Below are positions 43,100 through 52,208 of a stretch of DNA of 64,000 bases, in pieces; the first letter of the stretch is position 1, and each line of letters begins with the position of its first letter. Source of the stretch: Enterococcus_D entomosocium (lineage in GTDB: Bacteria > Bacillota > Bacilli > Lactobacillales > Enterococcaceae); NCBI RefSeq assembly GCF_030441895.1, contig NZ_JARJAS010000016.1. One strand, written 5' to 3'. A program made the translations under genes and the position numbers. The notes beneath the pieces were generated by a model. It had not been told where the DNA came from. It saw only the letters and a list, made by a program, of their open reading frames with translations, and did no database searches.

Positions 43100-45772
43100 A
43101 TGAAAATCGTTCTAGGCGGAGATTCAACCGTGGCGGATTATCCCCTTGATCAACAGCCAATGATGGGCTGGGGACAAGCTTTACCAAGCTATCTGTCCCC
43201 AGAAGTAGACGTACACAATTTTGCGAAAAACGGCAGTACGACTCGTTCGTTTATCGAAGAAGGGTTGTTTAAGCAACTCCTGCAAGAAGTCGAACCGAAT
43301 ACAGTCGTCCTACTGCAATTTGGACATAATGACCAAAAAGAGAAAAATCATGTCACGATGGAGGCGTACATTGCTCATTTGACAGACATGATCCGTCAAA
43401 TCAAAGAAAAAGCAGGAATTCCTATCCTGTGTACACCTGTTGAACGACGTGTAGGGGAAGAGGGACGACTGGCGCATACGTTGTCAGCATTTTTACCTGT
43501 CTTAAGAGAACTTAGTCGAACGGAAGAAGTGGATTTGTTTGATTTAAATCGCTATACCTATCATTATTATGACACATTAGGACTAGAAGCTTCCAAAGCG
43601 CTCTTTGTTTGGTTAGCACCGGATGAGCACCCCAATTATCCTGCAGGTCTCGCAGATGATACCCACTTTTCAAAGGTCGGGGCGCATATGATCGCTCGCT
43701 ATGTAGCGATTCGTTTACAGGCGTTTTTCCATGAGCAACCACTGTTTCCTGATATTTATTACGGCGCCTGCATGTATCCAGAAGTCTGGTCGGAAGAAAT
43801 CATGCAAAGTGATAGTCAAACGATGAAAACGTTGGGCATGAATTTTGCTAGAATTGGGGAATTCATGTGGCGTGACTTGGAGCCTCAACCTGGAGAATAT
43901 GATTTTGCGTTGTTGGAACGTGCGCTAGAACAGTACCAAGCAAATGGCATCGATGTTTGCTTATGTATTCCAACGCCAACTCCGCCCCGCTGGTTTACAA
44001 AACAGTACCCAGAAGCTTTAATCACTAATCAAGATGGGACGAAGATGCATCATGGCTCAAGACAGCATGTCTGTACCAACAACGAGGACTTTCGCCGCTA
44101 TGCCTATCGTTTGACGAGAAAAATCGCTGAGATTGCCGAAAAACATGAAAATGTCGTTATGTTGCAATTGGACAATGAGTTTAAATGTCATGTCGATCTA
44201 TGTTACTGTACGACGTGCCAAACGCGTTGGCATACGTATTTAAAAGACAACTATCAATCCGTGACCAACCTCAACGAGTGTTGGGGCACGAAGGTGTGGA
44301 GTGAGTGGTATGACGCATTTGAGGATGTCGTCTTGCCACTAACGACCCCGTTTTTGCATAATTCTTCCCTGATGAATGCCTTTCGCCGCTTTACCACCGA
44401 TACGTTGAATGAGTTTGCGCATGATCTTTGTCATTTTATCCGAATGGAGACCGCGTTACCCATTACCCATAACTCCGCTTTTGGGTTTAACTTGCAAAAT
44501 GATGAGCTATTTGCTGATTTAGATATTGCCGGTTTTGATACGTATGCACCGGCAGACAACTATCCAGCGTATACCATGAACTTGGATCGTTGGCGGAATG
44601 TCAAACCGCGCAACAAGGAAATGTTATTGTTAGAAACTTGTACCGCCAATGCCGGTCATATTGAAAACTATGCGGCACCTCGTCCTCATGGGTTTGTCAC
44701 AAGTGAAGCGTTCATTGGCTATGCTGGTCATTTGAAATCCTTCTGTTTTTGGCATTTTCGTGGACATCGCTATGGTGTGGAGCAACCCCATAGTGCCGTG
44801 TTAACTGCTTGGGGAGAGCCAGATCGTGGGTATGAAGAGGTAGTTCGGATTGGCGAACTAAGACAACAGATCGCACCACTTTTAGCGGAAACGAAGTATG
44901 TATCGGCAAAAATAGCCATTATCTACTCGGATTACTCGAAACGCTTTTACACGATCGATCATGGGGGTGTTTATGATTATCGCAGCCTGTTTACCGAATT
45001 TTACGGCAGTCTGATTCGCCAAGGGATTCGTGTAGAAATCATTCAAGAAAATAGTCCGTTAGAAGAGTATGATGTTGTTCTTGCCCCATTTGTTCGTTGG
45101 ATCAGTCCGACCTTGCTGAGAAAATTTGCCGCCTTTACTGAAGCAGGAGGCAAGCTGATTTTAGGCCCGATGACGGGGGATCGGACCAAAGAGCTGGCGT
45201 GGCCAGCGACAAATGGCTTAGATCGTTTAGGAGAATGGCTCGGGTTTGACCAAATCCAGCAATTTACGGTGAAAGGACTGACTTATCAGCTAACCTATGA
45301 CGGCCTAAAAGAACCTTTGGATCATTTGGTCACAGTTTTTCATTGCCCAGAAGATTGGGAAACGATCGGACGAGGGAATGACCAAACGCTACTAGCTAAG
45401 AAACAACTGGCTCAAGGAGAGATCATCTATTTAGGTGCGCTACCTAGCAATTTAACAGACAGTTTGATATGGCAGTCGTTTTGTCACAAAGAACTTTTCC
45501 CTTATGAATCAGAGCGCCTGTTGATCAAATGTTCGGAAGGTGTGATGAAGTATCGCCGAGAGTCAGCGACCCATGTCCAACTCTGGATCAGTAACTTAGG
45601 GATGACGACAGCTGACTTTACCTTACATCTCCCCGGTTTCGAACGCTTATCAGGTGAAGCGCTGGCGCGGGGTAACCATAGGCTAGAACCTTATGAAAAT
45701 TTGATTATTGAATGGGAAAAAACAGTAGAAAGTGAGGAGTCAGATGATTCATTTAGCCATCCGAGGGCATGA
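43100..45772 (+). CDS. Fusion of rhamnogalacturonan acetylesterase (GDSL/SGNH) and GH42 beta-galactosidase, 890 aa
   Basis: Residues 1-212 are an SGNH esterase of the RhgT/YesT type: GGDSTVADY with Ser9, NFAKNGSTTRS, FGHNDQK with Asn77, and the Asp-His pair DDTHF (187, 189). From about 218 a GH42 beta-galactosidase begins (DIYYGACMYPEVWSEE): acid/base Glu360 in QLDNEF, nucleophile Glu512 in LLETCTANAG, and a Cys-rich CHVDLCYCTTCQ metal-site-like cluster (363-373). Bacillus has separate yesY/yesT and yesZ genes for these steps, so joining both in one cytoplasmic polypeptide is unusual. It would remove acetyl groups and galactose side chains from imported rhamnogalacturonan oligosaccharides. 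AGGAAG-type sites precede the ATG. It overlaps the next gene by 29 nt. Confidence 0.9.
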   Translation: MKIVLGGDSTVADYPLDQQPMMGWGQALPSYLSPEVDVHNFAKNGSTTRSFIEEGLFKQLLQEVEPNTVVLLQFGHNDQKEKNHVTMEAYIAHLTDMIRQIKEKAGIPILCTPVERRVGEEGRLAHTLSAFLPVLRELSRTEEVDLFDLNRYTYHYYDTLGLEASKALFVWLAPDEHPNYPAGLADDTHFSKVGAHMIARYVAIRLQAFFHEQPLFPDIYYGACMYPEVWSEEIMQSDSQTMKTLGMNFARIGEFMWRDLEPQPGEYDFALLERALEQYQANGIDVCLCIPTPTPPRWFTKQYPEALITNQDGTKMHHGSRQHVCTNNEDFRRYAYRLTRKIAEIAEKHENVVMLQLDNEFKCHVDLCYCTTCQTRWHTYLKDNYQSVTNLNECWGTKVWSEWYDAFEDVVLPLTTPFLHNSSLMNAFRRFTTDTLNEFAHDLCHFIRMETALPITHNSAFGFNLQNDELFADLDIAGFDTYAPADNYPAYTMNLDRWRNVKPRNKEMLLLETCTANAGHIENYAAPRPHGFVTSEAFIGYAGHLKSFCFWHFRGHRYGVEQPHSAVLTAWGEPDRGYEEVVRIGELRQQIAPLLAETKYVSAKIAIIYSDYSKRFYTIDHGGVYDYRSLFTEFYGSLIRQGIRVEIIQENSPLEEYDVVLAPFVRWISPTLLRKFAAFTEAGGKLILGPMTGDRTKELAWPATNGLDRLGEWLGFDQIQQFTVKGLTYQLTYDGLKEPLDHLVTVFHCPEDWETIGRGNDQTLLAKKQLAQGEIIYLGALPSNLTDSLIWQSFCHKELFPYESERLLIKCSEGVMKYRRESATHVQLWISNLGMTTADFTLHLPGFERLSGEALARGNHRLEPYENLIIEWEKTVESEESDDSFSHPRA

Positions 45773-46583
45773 CCTCTCAGGAGAATATACACCCAAGCAG
45801 CTAGCACAAGCGGTAGGAGCAAAGAAAATAAGAAACGTTCAGTTTGCCTTGAATGCGTCTTTTCCAGACCTAAGTGCTCCTGAAAAAATGAGTCCAGGTA
45901 TGGGGACCTTCTTCAAGAATGAATTCCAAGAACAAGGCGTTCAAATCGCTTTGTTAAGTTGTTATAGTAACTTGATTCATCCCGAACCAGAGGAACGAGA
46001 GAAAATCTTACAGAAATTTGAGCGCTACTTATTCCATGCCCGTTATTTTGGTGCCAGCATGGTGGCTTCAGAAACAGGCTCAGTCATTGCCGCGCTGGGA
46101 TATAGCGAAGAGAATTTTTCGGATGAGGTTTTTGAAGACTTGATCCATGTGATCCAGCGACTCGTTCGAGTGGGAGAAAAACATAAAACCATGGTAGGGA
46201 TCGAAGCAGGACTGAATCATCCGTTGTATTCGAATCAGCGCATCGCCGAGCTGATTGAACGTGTTCCTTCTGATTATCTAGGGATCATTTACGATCCAAC
46301 GAATTTGATCACCGCAAAAACGGCTGCTGATCAAGTTGCATTGGTAGAAGAAGCGTTTACTCTTTTTGGCGAGAAAATCGTCTGCTTGCACCTAAAGGAT
46401 TTTCAACTCTCGAGAGAAGAAGTGATCCCTGTCCCGTTAGGTGAAGGACAAATACGGTATCCAGAAATTTTACAGCTTCTGATCAAACACAAGCCATACT
46501 GTTACGTGGTGTTAGAAGAAACAAAAGACGCTGGGATCGATCGTGCGGTGGCGTTGATTGAAGGCTTAGATTTAAAAAATTAG
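45744..46583 (+). CDS. Sugar phosphate isomerase/epimerase (xylose-isomerase-like TIM barrel), 279 aa
   Basis: This is an AP-endonuclease-2/xylose-isomerase-like barrel: metal ligands are plausible in MVGIEAGLNHP, LGIIYDPTNLI and CLHLKDFQ (Glu, Asp and His sites), with CYVVLEETKDAG at the end. The ATG at 45744 has GTGAGGAG before it and lies within the end of the esterase-GH42 gene, so the two are coupled. The exact substrate cannot be told; a role in converting a pectin-derived sugar (rhamnose, galactose or uronate derivative) fits the context. Confidence 0.82.
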   Translation: MIHLAIRGHDLSGEYTPKQLAQAVGAKKIRNVQFALNASFPDLSAPEKMSPGMGTFFKNEFQEQGVQIALLSCYSNLIHPEPEEREKILQKFERYLFHARYFGASMVASETGSVIAALGYSEENFSDEVFEDLIHVIQRLVRVGEKHKTMVGIEAGLNHPLYSNQRIAELIERVPSDYLGIIYDPTNLITAKTAADQVALVEEAFTLFGEKIVCLHLKDFQLSREEVIPVPLGEGQIRYPEILQLLIKHKPYCYVVLEETKDAGIDRAVALIEGLDLKN

Positions 46584-46682
46584 CTGGGTGCTTGTGTAAA
46601 TGATTGTTTAAGAGAACACGGGAGTGATTTTCTTGTTTTCTTCAAAGACGCTGACATTAATGCAAACTTTTATCTAGCATAG

Positions 46683-46727
46683 AAAAGTTGTTTATGGTGA
46701 GATTTCATCTAAACAGCTTTTTTATTT
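46683..46727 (+). terminator. Terminator after the isomerase gene
   Basis: AAGTTGTTTA pairs with TAAACAGCTT (one G-U pair), followed by TTTT. Confidence 0.7.
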
Positions 46728-46775
46728 TCATAAAAATAGAAAATGTAAGGTAAGGTTTGTTATTATAGAATAAAA

Positions 46776-46789
46776 AGAAAGCGTTTTGG
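46776..46789 (+). promoter_or_regulatory. LacI-type operator before the lacI-family gene
   Basis: AGAAAGCGTTTTGG shares its core and flanks (AAAAGAAAGCG, then TTT, then AATG) with the site at 43000-43013. It suggests autoregulation and a small regulon with the fusion gene. Confidence 0.5.
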
Positions 46790-46869
46790 AATGTTGCATT
46801 CGGATAATAGATCAAATGGAAAAGGATTTAATATTTACGAGACATGTAAAAGAGAGAAAGGAGGGACCA

Positions 46870-47853
46870 ATGGCAAACATGCAAGACGTGGCAAAACTTG
46901 CCAATGTATCCGTGACTACCGTCTCACGAGTGATCAACAATAAAAAATACGTGAATGAAGAAACAAAGCAGATTGTGCTAGAAGCAATTCAAGCACTTGA
47001 TTATGTACCAAATGAATTAGCACGGTCCTTTTATTACAATTCCTCAAAGATGATCGGCTTGCTGATCTATGATTTGAAAAATGATTTTTATAATCAATTT
47101 ATTACCCGAATCGAGTCGCAACTGATTGAGAAAGGCTATAGTTTGATGATTGGTACCACACAAGGGAATCCTGAAAGAGAAACCTATTTTTTGAACTTGT
47201 TTCTCGCAAATAATATTGATGGGGTAATTTTATGTACCAACCTTTGTACGCAAGGTCCATTGTTGCAAAAGGTTCTCAAATTACCTCTAGTGAGTGTGGG
47301 TAGAGTCCTTAGCGATGAAGTATCCTCCGTTTCTGCGGATAATACCTCAGGTGGACAGTTGGCAGCACAGATCTTAATCCAAAATCGTTGTCGCGAGATC
47401 CTCTTCGTTAATGGACCAAAGACATTACATTCCGTTCAAGAAAAATCAGCTGGTTTTTATCAAGTGATGGACCAATACCCAGAGATCCATGTTCACGAGG
47501 TCATACTCGATTTTGTAAATGTCACGCAAACTTCCTTTGATCAACTTTTTCGTCAATGGCCTTCTATCGATGGCATTTTTGCGGCAAGTGATTTTTTGGC
47601 AGCCTGCGCTTTACGTTCCCTTCATTCACTGGATAAAAAGGTTGGTGAAGCGATTCAAGTGATTGGTTATGAAAACACCAATGTTTGTCTTTGTACTAAC
47701 CCTTTGCTTTCGTCCATCGCACGACCTTTAGAGGAGATGGTGGATTGGACGACCCAGCTACTTTTTCAAGAGGTACAAGGAGACAAAACCGCACCAAGAC
47801 ACGTCCTCTTGAAAAATTCATTTGTCCCAAGAGAAACGACTCAATGGAAGTGA
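46870..47853 (+). CDS. LacI family transcriptional regulator, 327 aa
   Basis: The N-terminal helix-turn-helix is canonical (MQDVAKLANVSVTTVSRVINNKKYVNEETK) and is followed by a periplasmic-binding-like sensor domain (MIGLLIYDLKNDFYNQFITRIESQL; DGVILCTN; DGIFAASDFLAACALR). GAAAGGAGGG precedes the ATG at 46870; the earlier in-frame start has no such site. Probable targets are the esterase-GH42/isomerase operon and itself, both of which carry similar operators. The inducer is not readable from sequence. Confidence 0.92.
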   Translation: MANMQDVAKLANVSVTTVSRVINNKKYVNEETKQIVLEAIQALDYVPNELARSFYYNSSKMIGLLIYDLKNDFYNQFITRIESQLIEKGYSLMIGTTQGNPERETYFLNLFLANNIDGVILCTNLCTQGPLLQKVLKLPLVSVGRVLSDEVSSVSADNTSGGQLAAQILIQNRCREILFVNGPKTLHSVQEKSAGFYQVMDQYPEIHVHEVILDFVNVTQTSFDQLFRQWPSIDGIFAASDFLAACALRSLHSLDKKVGEAIQVIGYENTNVCLCTNPLLSSIARPLEEMVDWTTQLLFQEVQGDKTAPRHVLLKNSFVPRETTQWK

Positions 47854-48126
47854 TGGGAAAAGAAGCAACCGCTTGCAGCTTTCTTTTGATTGTCTTGGGA
47901 TAGCCGCAATTCTATAATGAAATGGACTGGAATAAATCCAGACTGATGAAGTTGCTAAGTGATAGGTGTTGATAGCTAGTACTATTTTTTCGAAAAAATG
48001 GTTCCGTTTACAAAAGATTCTGTAAAATAGCGAACGGTTTGAAGGATAACGCCTCAAGAAGAGTGTACCTAAAATGCGATCACAAAAACAAATTAACCTA
48101 AATGTAATAAGAAGGAGTGAATAACC

Positions 48127-48894
48127 ATGTGGAAAGCAAACTATCATACCCACACAACTCGATGCAAACATGCACGGGATTCTGATGAAGACTATGTGAT
48201 CAAAGCCATCCAAGCTGGCTTTAAGGAAATCGGCTTCGCTGATCATTGTCCCTGGCCCTTTGAGGATGGGTATGTCTCGCCCATGCGGATGGATGTTGCG
48301 CAATTGGAAGATTACGTTTCATCGGTGAAAAGCTTACGGGAAAAATATCAAGGACAAATCGATGTGAAATTAGGATTAGAGTGTGAATATTTTGAAACAA
48401 TGATTCCTTGGCTAGTTGCAGAGAAAGAAAGGCTGTCGATCGACTATTTGATTTTTGGCAATCACTTTCCTGAAATCGAAAGCAATCACTATTACGACCA
48501 TACACCCGGGGATTCGGTAAAAGCGATCAAAGATTATCTCCGTGTTTCTTTACAAGGGATCGAATCAGAAATTTTTGCTTATATGGCACACCCAGATGTG
48601 TTTATGCGGGGCTATAAAACCTTCGATTCCCATTGCGAAGAAGTTGCTTACCGTTTATGCGAAAAAGCCAAAGAGTATCAGCTGCCATTGGAGTATAATT
48701 TGGCGGGCTATACGAATGGTGGCTATCCGCATCCTGAATTTTGGAAGATCGCTAAGGAAGTCGGCTGCTCTTGTATTATTGGGATCGATGCCCACGAGAG
48801 TGTGGCTTTCACAAATACAGAAATTTACGAAAGAGCTCTTTTAGAAATCGATGCCTTAGGATTAACAAGGATCGATCGGCTCTTCTTTGCGTGA
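48127..48894 (+). CDS. PHP-domain phosphatase, histidinol-phosphatase-like, 255 aa
   Basis: This is a PHP-superfamily metal-dependent phosphatase: YHTHTTRCKHARDS (two His plus Cys/His ligands), FADHCPWPF, LGLECEYF, DYLIFGNHF, YMAHPDVF and IIGIDAHES carry the ordered His, Asp and Glu metal ligands. The pattern is that of HisJ-type histidinol phosphatase, but no histidine-biosynthesis gene is nearby, so another phosphorylated substrate is possible. AGAAGGAG precedes the ATG. A shared terminator separates it from the convergent adenosine deaminase gene. Confidence 0.85.
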   Translation: MWKANYHTHTTRCKHARDSDEDYVIKAIQAGFKEIGFADHCPWPFEDGYVSPMRMDVAQLEDYVSSVKSLREKYQGQIDVKLGLECEYFETMIPWLVAEKERLSIDYLIFGNHFPEIESNHYYDHTPGDSVKAIKDYLRVSLQGIESEIFAYMAHPDVFMRGYKTFDSHCEEVAYRLCEKAKEYQLPLEYNLAGYTNGGYPHPEFWKIAKEVGCSCIIGIDAHESVAFTNTEIYERALLEIDALGLTRIDRLFFA

Positions 48895-48921
48895 AGGAAA
48901 GAAAGTTGATTGTTTTGGAAA

Positions 48922-48966
48922 TAAACATGGACGCCAGTGGGGATCACTAGCGTCCATGTTTATTAG
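48922..48966. terminator. Bidirectional terminator between PHP and add genes
   Basis: AAACATGGACGC and GCGTCCATGTTT form a 12-bp perfect stem. Confidence 0.88.
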
Positions 48967-49979
48967 AATTGCCATTCTTGAATTTTTTTCAAGAGTACCG
49001 CTTTGTCGGCAGCTTCCGCAAAGGAATGCTGAGCGGCAGTTTCGTTTATGAAGCGCATCTCTGATTCGGACATGTCGCAATGATGAGCCATTTGCAGGTA
49101 TTCATTGGTCAATGTCGTATTTGAGACCGTTCGGTTATCGGTGTTCAAACAAAAAGGGACCTTGGCTTCCAGCCATTCTCTTAATGGGTATGCCGAGTAT
49201 GTGGGAATCGCACGAGTATGAACATTGCTGGTAGGACAGCCTTCGATACAGCGCTTTTGTTCTCGAACAAACGCTTGAGCAGTGTGATCTCCTTTTAAGG
49301 CGATGCCGTGGCCAATCCGCTGCGCACCGCTTTCGATGGCTTGATAAATGTTTTGCACACAGCCGCATTCGCCTGCATGTAAGGTCAGCTGGACACTTTG
49401 GTTCTTGAGGAACACTTGATAGCTGGCAGCTAAATCAGGGACGTACCCGTCTTCTTCTGGACCTGCTAGATCAATACCGACTACTTTTTCATCGGTAAGA
49501 GCGATCGCTTCATCAAAAATCTCCGTAATAGCTGGTAGGTCTTCTTGACGCATCCCAATGACCAAAACATTGCCTTTGATTGGGTAGCGTTTTTCTGCTC
49601 GTGCGATGCCTTCGATCACGGCTTGGATGGTCTGGCTGCAAGTGAGTCCTTTGTCCATCGATAAGCTGGGGGCAAAGCGGATCTCAATATAAGCGACCCC
49701 ATCTTGAGCGGCTTGTTCCATCACGTCATAGGCAGCAGCTGCTAAAGCTTCTTGTGTTTGCAGATACGGCCGAACAAAATCAAAGCAGCGAAGATAATCC
49801 CTCAGGTCATGACAATCTTTGGGGGCTTGCATCTGTGCTTTCACAGCTTCGATGTCTTGAGCGATGGGAAGCTCTTGCTGATTGGCGATGGCGATCAATG
49901 TTTCTGGACGAATGGAACCGTCGAGATGGCAGTGAAGTTCTACTTTGGGAAATGCTTGGATTTGTTGTTGAGTAAGCAC
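48963..49979 (-). CDS. add: Adenosine deaminase, 338 aa
   Basis: This converts adenosine to inosine in purine salvage. The zinc ligands and catalytic residues are in place: VELHCHLDGS, LTLHAGE, RIGHGIAL (His) and CLNTDNRTVSNTTL (Asp pair region). The start is GTG at 49979 with ACAGGAGGA before it; the longer frame to 50051 has no ribosome site. A terminator lies between it and the ald gene transcribed in the same direction. Confidence 0.93.
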   Translation of the reverse strand: MLTQQQIQAFPKVELHCHLDGSIRPETLIAIANQQELPIAQDIEAVKAQMQAPKDCHDLRDYLRCFDFVRPYLQTQEALAAAAYDVMEQAAQDGVAYIEIRFAPSLSMDKGLTCSQTIQAVIEGIARAEKRYPIKGNVLVIGMRQEDLPAITEIFDEAIALTDEKVVGIDLAGPEEDGYVPDLAASYQVFLKNQSVQLTLHAGECGCVQNIYQAIESGAQRIGHGIALKGDHTAQAFVREQKRCIEGCPTSNVHTRAIPTYSAYPLREWLEAKVPFCLNTDNRTVSNTTLTNEYLQMAHHCDMSESEMRFINETAAQHSFAEAADKAVLLKKIQEWQF

Positions 49980-50078
49980 AGTGTTCCTCCTGTCTAGGTC
50001 GAATTTTTTTAAGTATGAATATAGCATACTTCCAAAGCCCATGCTACCCAAAAAAGGAAATTCTCATAGAAAGCAAAC

Positions 50079-50120
50079 CAGCAGCCGCGAATTACTTGTA
50101 CGGCTGCTGGTTTTATTGTG
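50079..50120 (-). terminator. Terminator after ald
   Basis: ACCAGCAGCCG and CGGCTGCTGGT form the stem; a T-run follows on the minus strand. Confidence 0.85.
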
Positions 50121-50130
50121 GGAGAGTGGC

Positions 50131-51237
50131 TCAAATCAATTCCGATAGATCGGTAAAAGGCAATGACAGATCGTGAGCGGCTTCTTTTGAAGTAAATGCG
50201 CCCTCATAGGCGATGACCCCTTTGGCAAGGGCCTCGTTTTCTCGCAACGCTGCTAAAGGATCCTTCGCTAGCTGCTGGGCATATGGCAATGTGGCAATGC
50301 TCAATGCGATGGTTGCCGTTTGCGGCACAGCACCCGGCATATTCGCCACTGCATAGTGAATGACTTCTTCCCGGATATAGGTTGGCTCGTCGTGGGTGGT
50401 GACTTTGTCTTCGGTCTCGAAAATTCCGCCTTGGTCAATGGCAATATCGACGATCACGGATTTTTCAGGCATCTGTTTCACCATGTCGCGGGTCACTAAG
50501 CACGGGGCTTTTTGTCCTGGCAATAAAACGGCTCCTACCACCAAGTCTGCGGATTGGATCGTTCGCTCGATATTCAAACGATTGGAATACAAAGTTTGGA
50601 CTTGACCAGAAAATTGTCGATCCAGCTCTTGTAAGCGTGGGATTGAAACGTCTAAAATTGTCACTTGTGCGCCTAGACCTACGGCGACTCTCGCGGCATT
50701 CTCGCCGGCAACGCCACCACCAATGATCGTTACCCGACCTTGACGGACGCCGGGAACACCCGAAAGCAGGATCCCTTTTCCGCCATAAATTTTTTCGAGA
50801 AATTGCGCGCCAATTTGAACAGACATTCTTCCAGCGATCTCACTCATGGGAGACAGTAAAGGCAGGGTGCCGTTCGCCAGCTGGACGTTCTCATAAGCAA
50901 CAGCGATCACTTTGCTGTCGATCAACGCTTGAGCAAGCTGTTGATTGGCGGCTACGTGGAAATAGGTGAATAAAACCAGTCCCTCATGCAAAAAGGGGTA
51001 TTCTTCTGGTAAAGGTTCTTTGACTTTCATAACCAATTCAGAGGCCCAAACCTCTTCAACGGTAGCAATCGTAGCGCCGACTTCCTGATACGCTTGATCA
51101 GAAAAGGTTGATCCTGCACCAGCGCCTTGTTCAACGAAGACTTCGTGTCCGTCTTGGACTAACTCATAGACTCCGGAGGGCGGCAATGCCACACGATTTT
51201 CATTGTTCTTGATTTCTTTGGGGATACCGATTTTCAT
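50131..51237 (-). CDS. ald: Alanine dehydrogenase, 368 aa
   Basis: This is an NAD-dependent oxidative deaminase of L-alanine to pyruvate and ammonia. The family start is complete (MKIGIPKEIKNNENRVALPPSGV), followed by the MKVKEPLPEEYPFL region with a conserved Lys, FTYFHVAANQQL with a His, the dinucleotide fold GRVTIIGGGVAGENAARVAVGLGA, and VDIAIDQGG with catalytic Asp. The ATG at 51237 is preferred, with AAAGGTG at 10 nt. A TATAAT with a nearby AAAGCGG element lies upstream at about 51270 (minus strand), which may be a cre site. Confidence 0.94.
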   Translation of the reverse strand: MKIGIPKEIKNNENRVALPPSGVYELVQDGHEVFVEQGAGAGSTFSDQAYQEVGATIATVEEVWASELVMKVKEPLPEEYPFLHEGLVLFTYFHVAANQQLAQALIDSKVIAVAYENVQLANGTLPLLSPMSEIAGRMSVQIGAQFLEKIYGGKGILLSGVPGVRQGRVTIIGGGVAGENAARVAVGLGAQVTILDVSIPRLQELDRQFSGQVQTLYSNRLNIERTIQSADLVVGAVLLPGQKAPCLVTRDMVKQMPEKSVIVDIAIDQGGIFETEDKVTTHDEPTYIREEVIHYAVANMPGAVPQTATIALSIATLPYAQQLAKDPLAALRENEALAKGVIAYEGAFTSKEAAHDLSLPFTDLSELI

Positions 51238-51350
51238 AGACTTCACACCTTTCTTTCTTCCATTATAATAGAAAGCGGATTCCCAAAGGGAGAAAAAAGG
51301 GTTTTTTTATTAAAAAAATAAGATCCAGTTGCTACTTTCGGGACGACAAA

Positions 51351-51381
51351 GAAAAAAGCCCCACAATGGGACTTTTTTCGA
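51351..51381 (-). terminator. Terminator after the C39-like gene
   Basis: AAAGTCCCATTGTGGGGCTTTTTT on the minus strand: GTCCCA / TGGGGC stem with T-run. Confidence 0.75.
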
Positions 51382-51385
51382 ACAA

Positions 51386-52108
51386 TCAGCTGAAGGTCCA
51401 AAAGCGTAAGCTTTGATCAGCGATTTCATCTAGTGTGTAGTAAGTAGCGTAGTGGGATTTTTCCGGATCATCATTGGGATCTAAGACAAACACTTGATCG
51501 CCCATCATTCCACCTAAGACCATGATATGGCCGCCATCTGTAAATTCCCCTGGGGTCATAGAAACGATGACGGGATGATTTTGTTGCAAGTAGGCTTCAA
51601 CGCTAGCTAGGTCAGTACTAAGATCATAATAGTTGTAGCCGTTTGCATCGGCAAAATCAGAAAAAATCCGCCAGTCCGTTCCTTGGCCGTCAACGTAATA
51701 ATGATCTCCTGCCCAATCAAGGACTTCCGGTGGCGTAATGTGATAGCCTTCAAGATAGGATTGAACCATCGCAAGAGAAGCGATCGCACAGCCGTTTTCT
51801 GCTAAGGTTTGGCTGCCGTCATTGCCATAGGATCTATCGGCCCATTCTTCGTTCGTCTGCAGGAAAATCGGTGTTGTGATGTCCATTTCCCCTAAGTAAG
51901 CATTGATATCTTCACTTAAAAAAGCTTGGGAGTAAACATATTCGTCATCGTAGCTATCATCATAGGCAACGGCGGTAGACACGTGTTCGGACAACTCTCC
52001 GTACAACACGTGATGAGAGATTCGATTGAACCCTATCCAAATCAACACCAATCCTGCTAAAACAATCATTGGCCGACGCTTTCGATAAACATCTGTCTGT
52101 TTTTGCAT
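51386..52108 (-). CDS. Membrane-anchored C39-like cysteine peptidase, 240 aa
   Basis: An N-terminal membrane segment (residues 13-28) is followed by an acidic Tyr/Asp-rich stretch and a C39-like domain: PIFLQTNEEWAD with Gln84, ENGCAIASLAMVQSYL with Cys107, DGGHIMVLGGM with His194 and FVLDPND with Asp210. Such proteins are extracellular, membrane-tethered cysteine peptidases of unknown substrate, common in Gram-positives and distinct from bacteriocin exporters. GGAGGG precedes the ATG. It stands alone between the ald and ABC-F genes. Confidence 0.82.
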   Translation of the reverse strand: MQKQTDVYRKRRPMIVLAGLVLIWIGFNRISHHVLYGELSEHVSTAVAYDDSYDDEYVYSQAFLSEDINAYLGEMDITTPIFLQTNEEWADRSYGNDGSQTLAENGCAIASLAMVQSYLEGYHITPPEVLDWAGDHYYVDGQGTDWRIFSDFADANGYNYYDLSTDLASVEAYLQQNHPVIVSMTPGEFTDGGHIMVLGGMMGDQVFVLDPNDDPEKSHYATYYTLDEIADQSLRFWTFS

Positions 52109-52208
52109 TTTTCCCTCCTTGTTTTACGAATCGTACGTATTCATCCTGTTCTTTTAAGTAAAACAAAGGAGGGGGAGCTTGTCATCGGCCTACAGACCGA
52201 TTCCACGA

